Program-made: the position numbers and the translations under genes
Source: Cyanophora paradoxa
Taxonomy: Eukaryota; Glaucocystophyceae; Cyanophorales; Cyanophoraceae
NCBI GenBank assembly: GCA_004431415.1
Contig: QPMI01000076.1
Span: 1 to 49,792 of the forward strand
Reading direction: 5' to 3'
DNA length: 49,792 nucleotides
The notes under the pieces: model-generated
What the model was told of the DNA's origin: nothing
The model's input: the letters and a program-made list of their open reading frames with translations, nothing else
Database searches by the model: none
In this document: piece by piece, positions 9,671 to 16,757 of the stretch
Layout of the letters: every line of letters begins with the position of its first letter
Numbering within the stretch: the stretch's first letter is position 1

Positions 9671-11602
9671 TTACGTGAATCCCCATTTGTATCGAATGTA
9701 GCTAAAGATAAGGTCACGCTCCGATGATGCGAGTGGTCGATCGTAGATGAGCAGCTCGGCCATATCACCTATGTAACGAGTATTGATATCATAGCCACGG
9801 TGCCAGAATGTCATCGAGTTTGCGGTAGGGGTGGCAGAGGCGGATCGGTAAGTGCCTTGCAAATACCAAGCACTCGTGCTGCCCACCGAGTGGAAAGAAT
9901 ACAGCCACGTGTTCAGGAATGAGGTCGATGAGATAGCCGTCATGCTGGTATCGAGCTCGAGTTTGGTATCAGAGCGGTACCACAGCATTGGAGTATCAAC
10001 GGAGGAATCGTATATGTTCCTATACGCACCCCCACTTGGGCCAGTCGGTTTTGTTACCACGATGAACGTCCCACCAGAGGCGTTAAATGGCCCAACGGCA
10101 GCTGTCGGGACCAGCAGCTGGGTACCATTGAAGGAAACAACAGAGCGCCCGTTGCGAGTAAGGGTGCGAGTAGGGGCCCCGTGACCAGCCACTTGACCGA
10201 AGTGGTTGCCATTGGGGCTCTTGTCCCGCCACTGGACGACATTGGAACTCGACAGTGTAAATGTCGTTGTATCCGAAGCGTCCAGCATCAAAACCAGCCC
10301 CGATGCCACCGGCGGGGCTGAGGCGGACGTGGGAGTGATAGCCGACGAATTCGACGCCGGGCCCTCCTCACCCACAATGTTGACGGCCTTCACATAGTAT
10401 GTGTTAACCACAAAGGACGATGCAGTGGTGTCCGTGTATGGGCTCGTAACATTATGCCCAATCTCCTCTGTCCCTCTGTACACGTTGTAGGAGGTGGCCA
10501 CGCCAACTGCAGGGGGGGTCCAGGTGATGGCAACGCTGGGAGAATCCGACGAGGGTTGTGAAGTGGAGATTGAGGCCGGTGCTGCCGGATCTGTGGTGAC
10601 GTGAATGCCCACGCTCTTCAGTCCCTCTCCTGCCGAGTTCGTCGCGGAGACCTGGTACTCGTACCCCGTACCCCAGACCGTGGTGGCATCGCTGTAGGAG
10701 TTGGTCGCGGAGTCTGCGAGGTAGGCCCCGTCCCTGTAGATCTTGTACCCCGTCGCCCCCGTGGGCGCCGTCCAGCTGAGGCTAACGGGCTGCTGCTGAT
10801 CGTCGGGTGCCGTCGCCGTCAGGCTCGTGGGGGCGTTTGGTATAGTCCAGACCGGGAGCGGATCGGACTTTTCGTATTCAAACCCGCCCACGATACCGGC
10901 CACCTGGTAGGAGTACTCCGTACCCCACGTGAGGGCAGTGCTATCGTCAATGTACGAGGTAGATAGTCCGCTGCTCGCAAATCCGATGGGGGTACCGTCC
11001 CTGTAAATTCGAATCGAGTCCGCGCCCTCCATGGCCACCCAGTTGATTGTGACAACAAAGGTGGGCTTCGGGAAGCCCGCAGACGCAGGGCCGCCCCCTG
11101 CGATAAAATCGCCGTAGGTCTGGGCCGTGGCGGTCGTGAGCGCAGTGTACGCCTCGATCGTGGGCGTGGAGCCGCCTATGCCTTGGAATTGAATGTAATT
11201 GCTCCTCGCGCCCTCGTGGGTGTAGAGCAGCGACTGTGCGTACGTGGTGGGGGGCACTTTGCCGTCCGAGCCTGTGCTGCTGCTGCCCTGCTCGCGAACC
11301 GCAGCCACCCGGTAGAGTCGGAGCTCGCCGAAATTAAAGGGCGAGTTCGTGTATGTGAGCGTGGGTGCGTTCACCGTGGCCACCAGCGTCCAGGTGCCGT
11401 TGAGGCTCGGTGCCCTATACACATTGTACTTGACGGCGTCGGTGACGGCGACCCAATTCATTTGAAATCCAAAGGTACCGCCCCCATTGTTGAGCACTGA
11501 GCCCGATCGGATCTGGGGCCTGCCCACCGTGAGCGAGATCGGCTCCACGCCATACTGCGGCGCCTGCACCACCTGCTTCTTCACGAATACGAAGCGGGGC
11601 AT
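9671..11602 (-). CDS. Fibronectin-III repeat protein with lectin-like end
   Basis: This is an intact 643-aa frame on the minus strand. It contains about four fibronectin type III modules (roughly residues 25-110, 160-250, 255-340 and 345-430), each with the typical 'sWtaPtgAtgYkIYRdG' and 'Y.YqV.A.N' patterns. A concanavalin-A/laminin-G-like domain follows, recognisable by GLVLMLDASDTTTF, VVQWRDKSPNGNHFGQ and a final strand ending YIGDMAELLIYDRPL. No signal peptide or membrane segment is evident, which fits a virion component better than a secreted protein. The inferred role is carbohydrate or surface binding. It is transcribed opposite to its neighbours from a 39-bp shared promoter region. 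Confidence 0.75.
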   Translation of the reverse strand: MPRFVFVKKQVVQAPQYGVEPISLTVGRPQIRSGSVLNNGGGTFGFQMNWVAVTDAVKYNVYRAPSLNGTWTLVATVNAPTLTYTNSPFNFGELRLYRVAAVREQGSSSTGSDGKVPPTTYAQSLLYTHEGARSNYIQFQGIGGSTPTIEAYTALTTATAQTYGDFIAGGGPASAGFPKPTFVVTINWVAMEGADSIRIYRDGTPIGFASSGLSTSYIDDSTALTWGTEYSYQVAGIVGGFEYEKSDPLPVWTIPNAPTSLTATAPDDQQQPVSLSWTAPTGATGYKIYRDGAYLADSATNSYSDATTVWGTGYEYQVSATNSAGEGLKSVGIHVTTDPAAPASISTSQPSSDSPSVAITWTPPAVGVATSYNVYRGTEEIGHNVTSPYTDTTASSFVVNTYYVKAVNIVGEEGPASNSSAITPTSASAPPVASGLVLMLDASDTTTFTLSSSNVVQWRDKSPNGNHFGQVAGHGAPTRTLTRNGRSVVSFNGTQLLVPTAAVGPFNASGGTFIVVTKPTGPSGGAYRNIYDSSVDTPMLWYRSDTKLELDTSMTAISSTSFLNTWLYSFHSVGSTSAWYLQGTYRSASATPTANSMTFWHRGYDINTRYIGDMAELLIYDRPLASSERDLIFSYIRYKWGFT

Positions 11603-11641
11603 GTTCCTCTACGATCCGAAAAAATATCTGCGCCGGGGTAA
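11603..11641. promoter_or_regulatory. 39-bp bidirectional viral promoter
   Basis: This gap separates two divergent start codons. The minus strand carries ATTTTTTCGGATCG before the ATG at 11602. The plus strand carries AATATCTGCGCCGGGGTAA before the ATG at 11642. The two T-rich elements overlap. Confidence 0.5.
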
Positions 11642-12322
11642 ATGACTTCCAACTGGTACCAGACCCTCAGCGGCTCACTTGACGTTGGCAACAACACCAA
11701 GGATTTCGCGCGCATCCCCTCCGGCAGTTACGTCGACGTCTTTCTGCAAAATCCCGTCGTGATTCAGGTCGTTCAGAACGCCTACGCCACGCCCAAGATT
11801 TACTCCTATCAGCTCTTCTTCGACCCTTTGAGCCTCAGCGCAGAGGTCATCGAGCTGCTGCACGAATCCGGCCTCGTGAAAAAGGTGGCGCCGGCGACAG
11901 CCACGGCCAACGTCCTGCGCTGTTTGGAAGTTAAGTTCAGGGAGACGGGGTACGGCCCCACCGTGAACCAGTACACCAGTACCGACCTGCCGGGGACGGG
12001 TGCGTATACGGCGCGGGGTACGCTCAAGGGCGACGTGCTCTTCACAAAATTCAATCCGAGTCCCGCCACCCTGGGGGCCCTCTACACGGGCGGCAACCCG
12101 CGCGCTTCCGGGTTACCCCGCTTTCCCTTCACCTTTTTCAAGTTTCAGGTCTTCCCCCTCTCCTACGCCGCCGACCAGCCCCACTTCAGCACGGGCGCGA
12201 GCCTCTGCGCGGAGCTGCGCGAGTGCTCGATTTCCTACAGGCACACCACTGGCTCCGACGCCGTGCAGCCCGCGGCCCGCATCTCGGGCATCGGCAACGA
12301 CATCGCCCTCTTCTACGGATAA
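11642..12322 (+). CDS. Structural-looking viral protein, paralogue A
   Basis: This is an intact 226-aa frame. The sequence is beta-rich and uncharged overall, with phrases such as VDVFLQNPVVIQVVQ and FPFTFFKFQVFPL. It aligns by eye with the next gene over its whole length: ESGLVKKV and RCLEVKF here correspond to LSGLLKKI and RVLELKF there, and the FTFFKFQVF strand corresponds to FTKFTFKLY. Paired paralogues of this size in a structural gene cluster suggest shell or base components, but no capsid jelly-roll signature is certain. Spacing to the next ATG is 23 bp. Confidence 0.65.
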   Translation: MTSNWYQTLSGSLDVGNNTKDFARIPSGSYVDVFLQNPVVIQVVQNAYATPKIYSYQLFFDPLSLSAEVIELLHESGLVKKVAPATATANVLRCLEVKFRETGYGPTVNQYTSTDLPGTGAYTARGTLKGDVLFTKFNPSPATLGALYTGGNPRASGLPRFPFTFFKFQVFPLSYAADQPHFSTGASLCAELRECSISYRHTTGSDAVQPAARISGIGNDIALFYG

Positions 12323-12345
12323 TCTTTCTCATTCGAGATCGCAAA
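12323..12345 (+). promoter_or_regulatory. Viral promoter element before paralogue B
   Basis: TCTTTCTCATTCGAGATCGC fills the gap between the stop of paralogue A and the ATG at 12346. Confidence 0.5.
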
Positions 12346-13122
12346 ATGCCGACCACCTCGGCCACCATCGTGAAGACTGTGCTGCCTACCCCCGATTTCT
12401 ACGGCGACACCGCAGCGGCCAACGCTGGGACGGATTCCGTGGTCTGGGACGGCAATTACGCCTCCATGCTGACCGTGAAAATCCAGAATCCCGTCATGCT
12501 GCGCGTCACCTCCAACGATTTCGAGAATCCCGCCTCCTGCTCCGTGTACGTGTACTTTGACATCGACTCGGGCGTGAGCGCGGACGAGGCGGAGGCCCTC
12601 TGGCTCTCGGGCCTGTTAAAAAAGATAGAGCCCTCCGTGCCAGATCGGCCGCGATTCGCGTGCTCGAGCTCAAGTTCACTGCAACACCGCCCTCACCCGC
12701 ACTTCAACGGCGGCACCAAGACCCACATAGACGGCGCCCCATCAGCAGCGCACACAAGACAACCAGGCCGTCCCCTTTGAGATGTACAACCTCTGGAAGA
12801 TGACCGCAAAGGAGATGATGACGAATGCCACCACGGGCGGAGTCTCGGGTACCTCGTTTTCCTACGATTCCTCGAATCCCCGTACCCAGGTCTGGCCCCG
12901 GCTCCTCTTCACGAAATTCACTTTCAAATTGTACAACAACATTGCGGGTATGCCTACCTCTGGAATGGTCGTGGGTCTACCCTCATGGCCGAGCTGATCG
13001 AGGCGGAGGCTGACTACACGACTGCCACCACCAACCCTGCCAACGGCACCGCTACGAACTACGTGGCCTGGAGCACGATTGACCGCGAGTACGACACTAA
13101 GATCCACACCACTAGCGTCTAG
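12346..13122 (+). CDS. Structural-looking viral protein, paralogue B, frameshifts
   Basis: It starts at ATG 12346 and reads cleanly to about 12640, then passes through other frames near 12650 (IRVLELKFTATPP), 12780 (FEMYNLWKM) and 12985 to the stop at 13120-13122. Joined, the product is about 255 aa. Its order of strands matches the neighbour at 11642, so the two are tandem duplicates that have diverged strongly. The extra length lies in a loop with MYNLWKMTAKEMMTNATTGG. Its last 11 bp overlap the end of the HNH gene on the other strand. Confidence 0.55.
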
Positions 13123-13477
13123 ACTGGCTAAGCTGCACTAGCGCCTGTGCCGCCTCCATCATCTCCCGAATCTCCTCGCTCTTCTCCTGTAAGTTGGCGT
13201 ACCCCCTCCTCTTCTTGCGAATCTCCGACATCGATGCCCAGCGCAGGTTCTCCCTCCTGTAGTCCAGCGGGTTGCCGTTGATGTGTTCCACGTAGCGTCC
13301 ACGCGGCGACTTCCCGAGGATCAGCTGGGAGAGGTAGTGCTTGCGCCCTCCGAACGTCTTGCTCACCCTGTCCCTGTCCACTCTCCAGGGAAACTCCAAG
13401 GCACTCGGGGGTACGTCCGAGTTGACCAGGACGTTGTAGGCGACGTCTTGCGAGTCGGTGCACCGGAGCAGGGCCAT
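13112..13477 (-). CDS. HNH endonuclease
   Basis: This is an intact 121-aa frame. The core motif YVEHINGNPLDYRRENLRW carries the His, Asn and second Asn expected of HNH homing-type nucleases, followed by a basic helix and a glutamate-rich tail. Small free-standing HNH enzymes of this type are common in phages and large DNA viruses, where they cut DNA for self-spread or recombination. Its ATG has the shared T-rich element upstream on its own strand (GGTTTTTCCGAACC). It lies at the edge of the first heptamer array, which places it near a recombination-prone border. Confidence 0.75.
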   Translation of the reverse strand: MALLRCTDSQDVAYNVLVNSDVPPSALEFPWRVDRDRVSKTFGGRKHYLSQLILGKSPRGRYVEHINGNPLDYRRENLRWASMSEIRKKRRGYANLQEKSEEIREMMEAAQALVQLSQSRR

Positions 13478-13500
13478 TTTGCTCTAGGTTCGGAAAAACC
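13478..13500 (-). promoter_or_regulatory. Viral promoter element of HNH gene
   Basis: Read on the minus strand, GGTTTTTCCGAACCTAGAGC ends just before the HNH start codon. The T-run touches the heptamer array. Confidence 0.5.
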
Positions 13501-13501
13501 T

Positions 13502-13557
13502 GGGACTTGGGACTTGGGACTTGGGACTTGGGACTTGGGACTTGGGACTTGGGACTT
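13502..13557 (+). repeat. Heptamer array A, 8 copies of GGGACTT
   Basis: Eight perfect tandem copies of GGGACTT are followed by GGGAAGAGTTGAAACCC. The array is the mirror image of arrays B and C, with the same flank GGGAAGAGTT on the inner side. Confidence 0.9.
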
Positions 13558-14108
13558 GGGAAGAGTTGAAACCCAGGTCCCGGCCCAGACTTTCTCCAGG
13601 ATCAGAAATTTGTCAGACAAGTCAGGTGAGTTTTTCTACCGACTTTTTTACTCCTACCACCCCTCGTACTCTTTTTTACTCGTAGTCTTTTTTACTCGTA
13701 TCCCATCTCGTACCCTCCTTCTCTCGACATCTCGCACGAATACTCCTACCCCTCTTCACATCCTTTTTCGGTTGCATACTCTCGTGAGCTTTCATGTCCA
13801 GTTTCATGCTACAAGTCGTACACCAGTTCAGACTCTACCTCGCTTGAAATCTCACCTGGAATGTCACCAGAAACGTCGTATCCAGAATTCCGTACCCCTT
13901 TCTAAGTCTGCCCGGTGGTTAGGGACTTGGTGCAGCAAACTCTCAGATCCAGAGAAAGTCTGGCCCAGACCCTGAGTCTAACTCTTCCCAAGTCCCAAGT
14001 CCCAAGTCCCAAGTCCCAAGTCCCAGGATCGCGCCAAGTCGTAACTGAATAGTCGGACAATTTTTACAAGTATGTACAGTGGAATGACGCAATACTATTT
14101 ACAGCATC
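13558..14108. other. Gene-free stretch inside inverted arrays
   Basis: No convincing gene is seen. The ends form an imperfect inverted repeat: about 50 bases after array A resemble the reverse complement of the bases before array B, including GGCCCAGACTTTCTC and a GGATC block. The middle is pyrimidine-rich with repeated TTTTTTACTCGTA-like phrases, which may be a regulatory or structural region of the element. Confidence 0.5.
13987..14021 (+). repeat. Heptamer array B, 5 copies of CCCAAGT
   Basis: Five perfect copies of CCCAAGT, preceded by AACTCTTCCC-type sequence. It is inverted relative to array A and in the same orientation as array C. Confidence 0.9.
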
Positions 14109-15215
14109 TCAAATCAGAGTCATCATCGGAAACCAAGTCAATCGGTGCATCGGGCGCGGACTTAAGGGAATGCGGGGAAGGGCCTGCGCTGCCTGCACTA
14201 AGTCCTGCCGCTCCTGCTCGCGCTGCGCCGCCAAGGCCGCTGCCGCCTCTGCCTCGCGCCGCTGCTGAGCCTCGACGCGCGCCCTAAGTTCCGCTGCCTC
14301 CTTCTTCTTGCGCTCGGCAATCTTGGCCAGCGTCATCTCGCGACGAAGAAGGCGCTCGTGACGCAACTTGCGCCGGAGTTCGGCCATTTCGCGCTTGGCG
14401 ATGATGCGCTTCTCAATGGTCTTGACGTGCTGAGTCAGGCGCTCGGTGTAGTGTGACGTCACGCGAGAACGGGCAATGCCAGCGCCGATCTTCAAGTCTT
14501 TTTCGTGTTCCTTGGCGGGATTCTTGACTCGCTCGGAGTTGTCGGTGAATGACGTGGTCTCCATGAACTTCTTCTTGACGATTGACTTGGTCTTGATAAT
14601 GCGGCGCTTGCGAGTCGGGTTTTCGTTGTCGCCTTCAGAGTCAGAAGACGACTCAGAGTCGTATGGAATCGGCACGTCAAAGTCGATGAAGTCGTTGATG
14701 TCAGACTCGGCGTCAGAGGCCTCGGACGTGGCGTCATCGGCGGGCTGAGGGGCGGGCTCGGCGACGGGCTGAGGGGCAGATGACGACGATGACGGAGGGG
14801 GTAATTCGTGAAGACTTGCGGGGGTAGGCCCAGGCGAGCGTTTCGGCGGCAGACTCGGCGAAAAGCTTGGGGTCGCCCCAGCCAGTGGGAGTCTTGACCC
14901 AGCCGGGGACGGGGGCACGTCGAGGGCTTGGAGGGGGGCCTTGGTGTTGCGCCAGTACGTGCGGTCCACTCCAGTCGGAATAAGGCAGCTGCAAAAAATG
15001 GAGAAATCAGCCAAAGTCGAGAGGGAAAATCAGAGGGCTCACCGGGGGCCATCGGCCAGGCCTTGTAGCAGGGTGAAGTTGGCGCCTTCTTCTTCTTCGA
15101 GGGGTGTACGAATCTCCCTCGACGACGGCCTCGACGGTTTCGTGAAGGGTACGAGGTAGAGCTCGCCTTCGTACGTCTCGTACTTGTACCGGAGCAGCTG
15201 AGCGCGCCGTTGCAT
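14109..15215 (-). CDS. Unknown coiled-coil protein with probable intron
   Basis: Exon 1 (15215-15043) starts MQRRAQLLRYKYETYEGELY. A 54-bp intron (15042-14989) has GTGAGC at its donor and TTTTTTGCAG at its acceptor, and removing it joins two open frames. Exon 2 (14988-14109) encodes a proline/serine stretch, an acidic serine-rich region around residues 125-170, and a long basic coiled coil rich in Arg, Lys and Glu (RRKLRHERLLRREMTLAKIA), ending in a basic tail. Within exon 2 a second frame around 14,830-14,930 reads GWGDPKLFAESAAETLAWAY, which looks equally coding, so two compensating indels are likely. Upstream coding-like sequence reaches about 15,417. No family is recognised. An intron in this block is unusual and may mark a host-derived gene. 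Confidence 0.5.
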
Positions 15216-15632
15216 GTCGGGGTAGGCTGTTGTCCGGACTTGTGCAGATTGCGGGCGCGACGAGGTCTATGTCGAGGGCGGGGATAAGGCTGGCATCTGC
15301 GCCAAAGGGAAAATCGTCAGGCAAAGGCAAAACGTGAGGTGACTGTGAGGGCGGACTTGCACGGATTCGGAGAGGCAGAGTTTGCTTGGGCTGAGAGAGG
15401 CGGCGAACCCGTTTCAAGAGTGAGCCAAAATGGCGGCGGACCGCGGTTTTGTGGGTGATTTTTTTCGCGGTCTAGTTCGCAACGGAAAACGTTGCCAACT
15501 GGCCTGAAAAAAGCCAAATTTAGCGTTGGGCCGAAGGCAGAAAAAGGAGCCGGCCTGACGGAAATCGCCCGAGTGCGTCCGCCGAAGGTCGAGTCTCGGA
15601 TGGGGGTACACCCTCAGGGGCCCCCTGGTCCC
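15216..15632. other. Region without an assignable gene
   Basis: On the minus strand, 15,216-15,417 keeps coding-like character (PLPDDFPFGADASLIPALD) and may be the true beginning of the preceding gene in another frame. From 15,418 to 15,632 I see only A/T runs and no clear gene. Confidence 0.35.
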
Positions 15633-16103
15633 TCACCCTGGTAGTACCCTCTCAAAGGGATTTTCGAAGCCGTACAATTCTTGGTAAGTCTCGTAGTCCG
15701 GGCTGTACCCCCTCACAATCTGCGGGAGCCCCATTGAAAGCCTCCGTCTGTCCTCTCTCAATTCCCTGCGGAAAAGACTGCGGTCGCTTCGAGCTTCGCG
15801 CGTCACGCCAGCTGGGCGTGGTCTATGATTGTTAGGGTTGTCGTAGCCTGGCCCCACCAGCCTCACGAAATTTTCGCGTACGGCCTCGGGGAGACTCTGG
15901 AAACGGCTCGTCGCGTGGAACTCAATCCATTCATTGAATCGACGCGGATATTGACGGATGACTTCAAGCACGCCCTGTGTGTTGGGCTCTGGTGTTATGT
16001 CGGGAATGTCATGTCCTGTGAGGTGCCAACGCCAGAACTCGCGCAGCCTTTCGAATGCCATCTGCAACTCAAAGGGGAAATCGTAATAGAGATTGCCTGA
16101 CAT
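15633..16103 (-). CDS. Unknown 156-aa protein at element end
   Basis: This is an intact frame. The protein is hydrophilic and rich in Arg, Glu and aromatic residues (EFWRWHLTGHDIPDITPE; FERVLPG at the end). No membrane segment or known domain is seen. The start at 16103 is fixed by the shared promoter element read on the minus strand (AATTTTCGGACGGGGAG). It lies immediately inside heptamer array C, as the HNH gene lies immediately outside array A. Function unknown. Confidence 0.65.
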   Translation of the reverse strand: MSGNLYYDFPFELQMAFERLREFWRWHLTGHDIPDITPEPNTQGVLEVIRQYPRRFNEWIEFHATSRFQSLPEAVRENFVRLVGPGYDNPNNHRPRPAGVTREARSDRSLFRRELREDRRRLSMGLPQIVRGYSPDYETYQELYGFENPFERVLPG

Positions 16104-16128
16104 TTTTCTCCCCGTCCGAAAATTTCCC
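16104..16128 (-). promoter_or_regulatory. Viral promoter element of 156-aa gene
   Basis: On the minus strand GGAAATTTTCGGACGGGG lies 5-20 bases before the start codon. It is similar to the elements before the HNH and fibronectin-III genes. Confidence 0.5.
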
Positions 16129-16160
16129 CGCTTTTGGTCCAGACTCTGATTTTAACTCTT

Positions 16161-16216
16161 CCCAAGTCCCAAGTCCCAAGTCCCAAGTCCCAAGTCCCAA
16201 GTCCCAAGTCCCAAGT
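16161..16216 (+). repeat. Heptamer array C, 8 copies of CCCAAGT
   Basis: Eight perfect copies, preceded by TTTTAACTCTTCCC. Same copy number as array A but inverted. Virus-like sequence stops here, so it may be the right terminal repeat of the element. Confidence 0.9.
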
Positions 16217-16757
16217 TTTCGATCGATTTCACGCGTGAAAACGGCACTTTTCGGCCTTTTCCGATTTTTCCTTTCTCGAGATCGCATTAATGCCCTCGAT
16301 CTCGAAATCGCGATCGAAAATGGTCGCGATCGTGAGAAAGTCGCGATCACCAGGGTCGCGATCGGCTCGTGATCGCCGCGATCGCCAGCCTCGGAGGGGG
16401 TACCCCACAGCTGTTGCGGCGGTTATAAGAACCTCCGCAATCCAAGCGTCACTTCCGAGTCTCGAGCTCTCGGAGTTGACTTTTCGCGTTTGGCCCATTG
16501 ATGGCCCTCGTATATACATGTGCGTGTCTGTATACACGCATATATTTGTACATATGCATGTACAGGTCTTAAAGCGGTCATCGGGCTCTAGATCACGCGA
16601 TCGCCGAGTCGCCCGACACCGAACTGCAATTGCCAAGTTCAAAAATGCGCAGCCGCCGCGGCCTATAGCTACATATATATATACGTACATGCATATGTAC
16701 ATGTAAGCGTGGGGCTAAAGGCTCCCAGCCGCAGGCATATCGAAGACAAAGGCGTCG
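16217..16757. other. Host intergenic region with TCGCGATC-rich sequence
   Basis: No gene is seen. Bases 16,228-16,241 form the palindrome TTTCACGCGTGAAA. From 16,290 to 16,400 many GATCGCGATC-type palindromes occur. From 16,510 to 16,705 there are TATATA stretches, plausible as promoter DNA for the gene starting at 16758. Confidence 0.5.

Noticed and set aside
13502-13557. Telomere repeat
   Set aside because: GGGACTT resembles a telomere heptamer in length, but the arrays are short, internal and in both orientations.
13502-16216. CRISPR array
   Set aside because: The 7-bp units are directly tandem with no spacers and no associated genes, so they are simple or terminal repeats.
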